This document shows positions 63,325 to 64,000 of a stretch of 64,000 bases of DNA, piece after piece. The position numbers and the translations under genes are program-made. The notes below the pieces were generated by a model. The model was not told the DNA's origin and searched no databases. It saw nothing but the letters and a program-made list of their open reading frames with translations. Every line of letters begins with the position of its first letter. Position 1 is the stretch's first letter. This DNA is from Curvibacter sp. GWA2_63_95. GTDB lineage: Bacteria; Pseudomonadota; Gammaproteobacteria; Burkholderiales; Burkholderiaceae_C. The DNA is taken from assembly GCA_001795455.1 (NCBI GenBank), contig MGPB01000021.1, positions 496,001 to 560,000 on the forward strand, read 5' to 3'.

Positions 63325-64000
63325 TCAGGCCTGTGCCCACCGGTGCTCCGCCCCCCAGCGTGTGGCCCAGGCGGCACAGCGGCCCAGACCTTTCTTCGGG
63401 TCGTCAAAGTCGACGATCACCACGTGTTGCGGCGTTAGCGGCGCCTGCGGCTGCTCCAGCGTGCGGCCATCGGTCAGCAGCCAGAGCCAACATTCGGTGG
63501 GGCCACTGATGCGCAGCGTGCGCTGCAGCAAGCGGTCGGCCTGCACCAATGCTTCGGCCAGTGGCGTGCCACCGCCGCCACCCACGGGGCGCAGGCGCTG
63601 GCTACCGGAGGCGCGCGCACGGCCCGGTGGCAACAACAACTCCACGCCCTGCCCGCCAAAACGCAGCAGCGCCACATCGTCGCCCTGGCGCGCCGCCTGC
63701 TCGATCATGAAGGCCGCATGGCCCTTGGCCCACGCAAGGCGACCGCGCTGGCGCATGGAGCCTGAGGTGTCGAGCACGATGCAATGCAGGCGGCTGGTGC
63801 GCAAGGCCACCGGCTGACGACGCAAGTGTTCGCGCGTGAGCTGTGCAGGCCCCTTGGCAACAACAGTAGGCAGCCAGGCAATGGCGTTGCTGCGCTGTCG
63901 TGCACCGGGCGCAGTCGTTGCGGATGCGGTAGAGGGTGGAGGCCACCGCCAGCTGCCAGGCCCGTTACGCGGGTGGCGGCTGGGGTGGCCTAGGCTTTTT
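63325..64000 (-). CDS. VWA-domain protein, chelatase-subunit-D type (partial)
   Basis: Open on the minus strand from the right edge to a stop at 63325; about 225 C-terminal residues are visible. The MIDAS motif is VLDTSGSM, followed by the region FMIEQAARQGDDVALLRFGG and GGGGTPLAEAL. The sequence before it (IAWLPTVVAKGPAQLTREHL) matches the linker seen in ChlD/BchD-like proteins. In organisms without bacteriochlorophyll such proteins join a CobN-type subunit in cobalt chelation. A TTG at 63825 is not needed; the real start lies beyond the window. Confidence 0.8.
   Translation of the reverse strand, partial: KSLGHPSRHPRNGPGSWRWPPPSTASATTAPGARQRSNAIAWLPTVVAKGPAQLTREHLRRQPVALRTSRLHCIVLDTSGSMRQRGRLAWAKGHAAFMIEQAARQGDDVALLRFGGQGVELLLPPGRARASGSQRLRPVGGGGGTPLAEALVQADRLLQRTLRISGPTECWLWLLTDGRTLEQPQAPLTPQHVVIVDFDDPKKGLGRCAAWATRWGAEHRWAQA

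Noticed and set aside
1..64000. CRISPR arrays, tRNA or rRNA genes, prophage or integrase
   Set aside because: I looked for regularly spaced repeats, tRNA-like cloverleaf ends and phage genes and found none.

Overview
The window looks like a piece of a betaproteobacterial chromosome, most likely Comamonadaceae (a Rhodoferax/Polaromonas/Acidovorax-type organism). This rests on the high GC, the order hemF-nadD-rsfS-rlmH-maf-rng, the oxygen-dependent hemF, the D-3-hydroxybutyrate dehydrogenase, and a recurring ~50-bp element (core TTGCGCAAGCAGCTA) that I associate with that family. The assignment comes from content, not from a database search. Genes are tightly packed, with no gene-free stretch over 300 bases. 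I see no rRNA, tRNA, CRISPR array, insertion sequence or prophage.

Layout. (1) 1-12302, all minus strand: yebC, purD, a PlsC-like acyltransferase, hemF, nadD, rsfS, rlmH, maf and rng, running with overlaps or tiny gaps into a surface-polysaccharide segment (double glycosyltransferase, O-acyltransferase, partial O-antigen-ligase-like protein). (2) 11837-12996: a perfect 580-bp tandem duplication that copies the divergent promoter region of yebC and a HerA-like ATPase and leaves broken second copies of both gene starts. (3) 12941-18931, plus strand: HerA-like ATPase, upp, a GSU2403-type nucleotidyltransferase behind an AT-rich promoter with an inverted repeat, a cytosine-deaminase-like amidohydrolase, a nitrilase-superfamily protein and an EVE protein. 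(4) 18969-36040: signalling genes. These are a chemoreceptor, a PAS-PAS kinase / receiver / receiver-GGDEF-EAL set, relA, a PHB-type pair (alpha/beta hydrolase and bdhA), a kinase-HDOD-GAF fusion, and two overlapping EAL genes. (5) 36191-42449: small lipoprotein, ompR-envZ, ispD/ispF with a small ORF between them, and an MHYT-GGDEF-EAL protein. (6) 42551-54125: mfd, serB, phoD, frnE, a receiver protein, a DUF1275 protein, an aminotransferase, and nth between two HDOD paralogues. (7) 54186-64000, minus strand: late cobalamin synthesis (cobC, cobS, cobT, cobQ, threonine-phosphate decarboxylase, cbiB), bioB, cobalt transport genes cbtA and cbtB, and the end of a chelatase-type VWA protein.

How the genes work together. 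The right end is a near-continuous cobalamin operon: cobalt uptake (CbtAB), a chelatase-like VWA subunit, aminopropanol arm (CbiB, CobD), amidation (CobQ), and nucleotide-loop assembly (CobT, CobS, CobC). The middle is rich in cyclic-di-GMP and HDOD signalling, with four GGDEF/EAL proteins and three HDOD proteins. Beside them lie an alarmone synthase, a chemoreceptor and two two-component systems.

The most unusual signal is the repeat. Twelve copies of the ~50-bp element are visible. Some lie between genes, but seven are read in frame inside maf, nadD, ispD, cobC, cobS and cbiB (twice), and others supply a start codon or a stop codon. A separate 75-nt palindrome sits in frame in cobQ. This resembles in principle the protein-invading palindromic elements of Rickettsia. 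I do not recognise a named family for the element.
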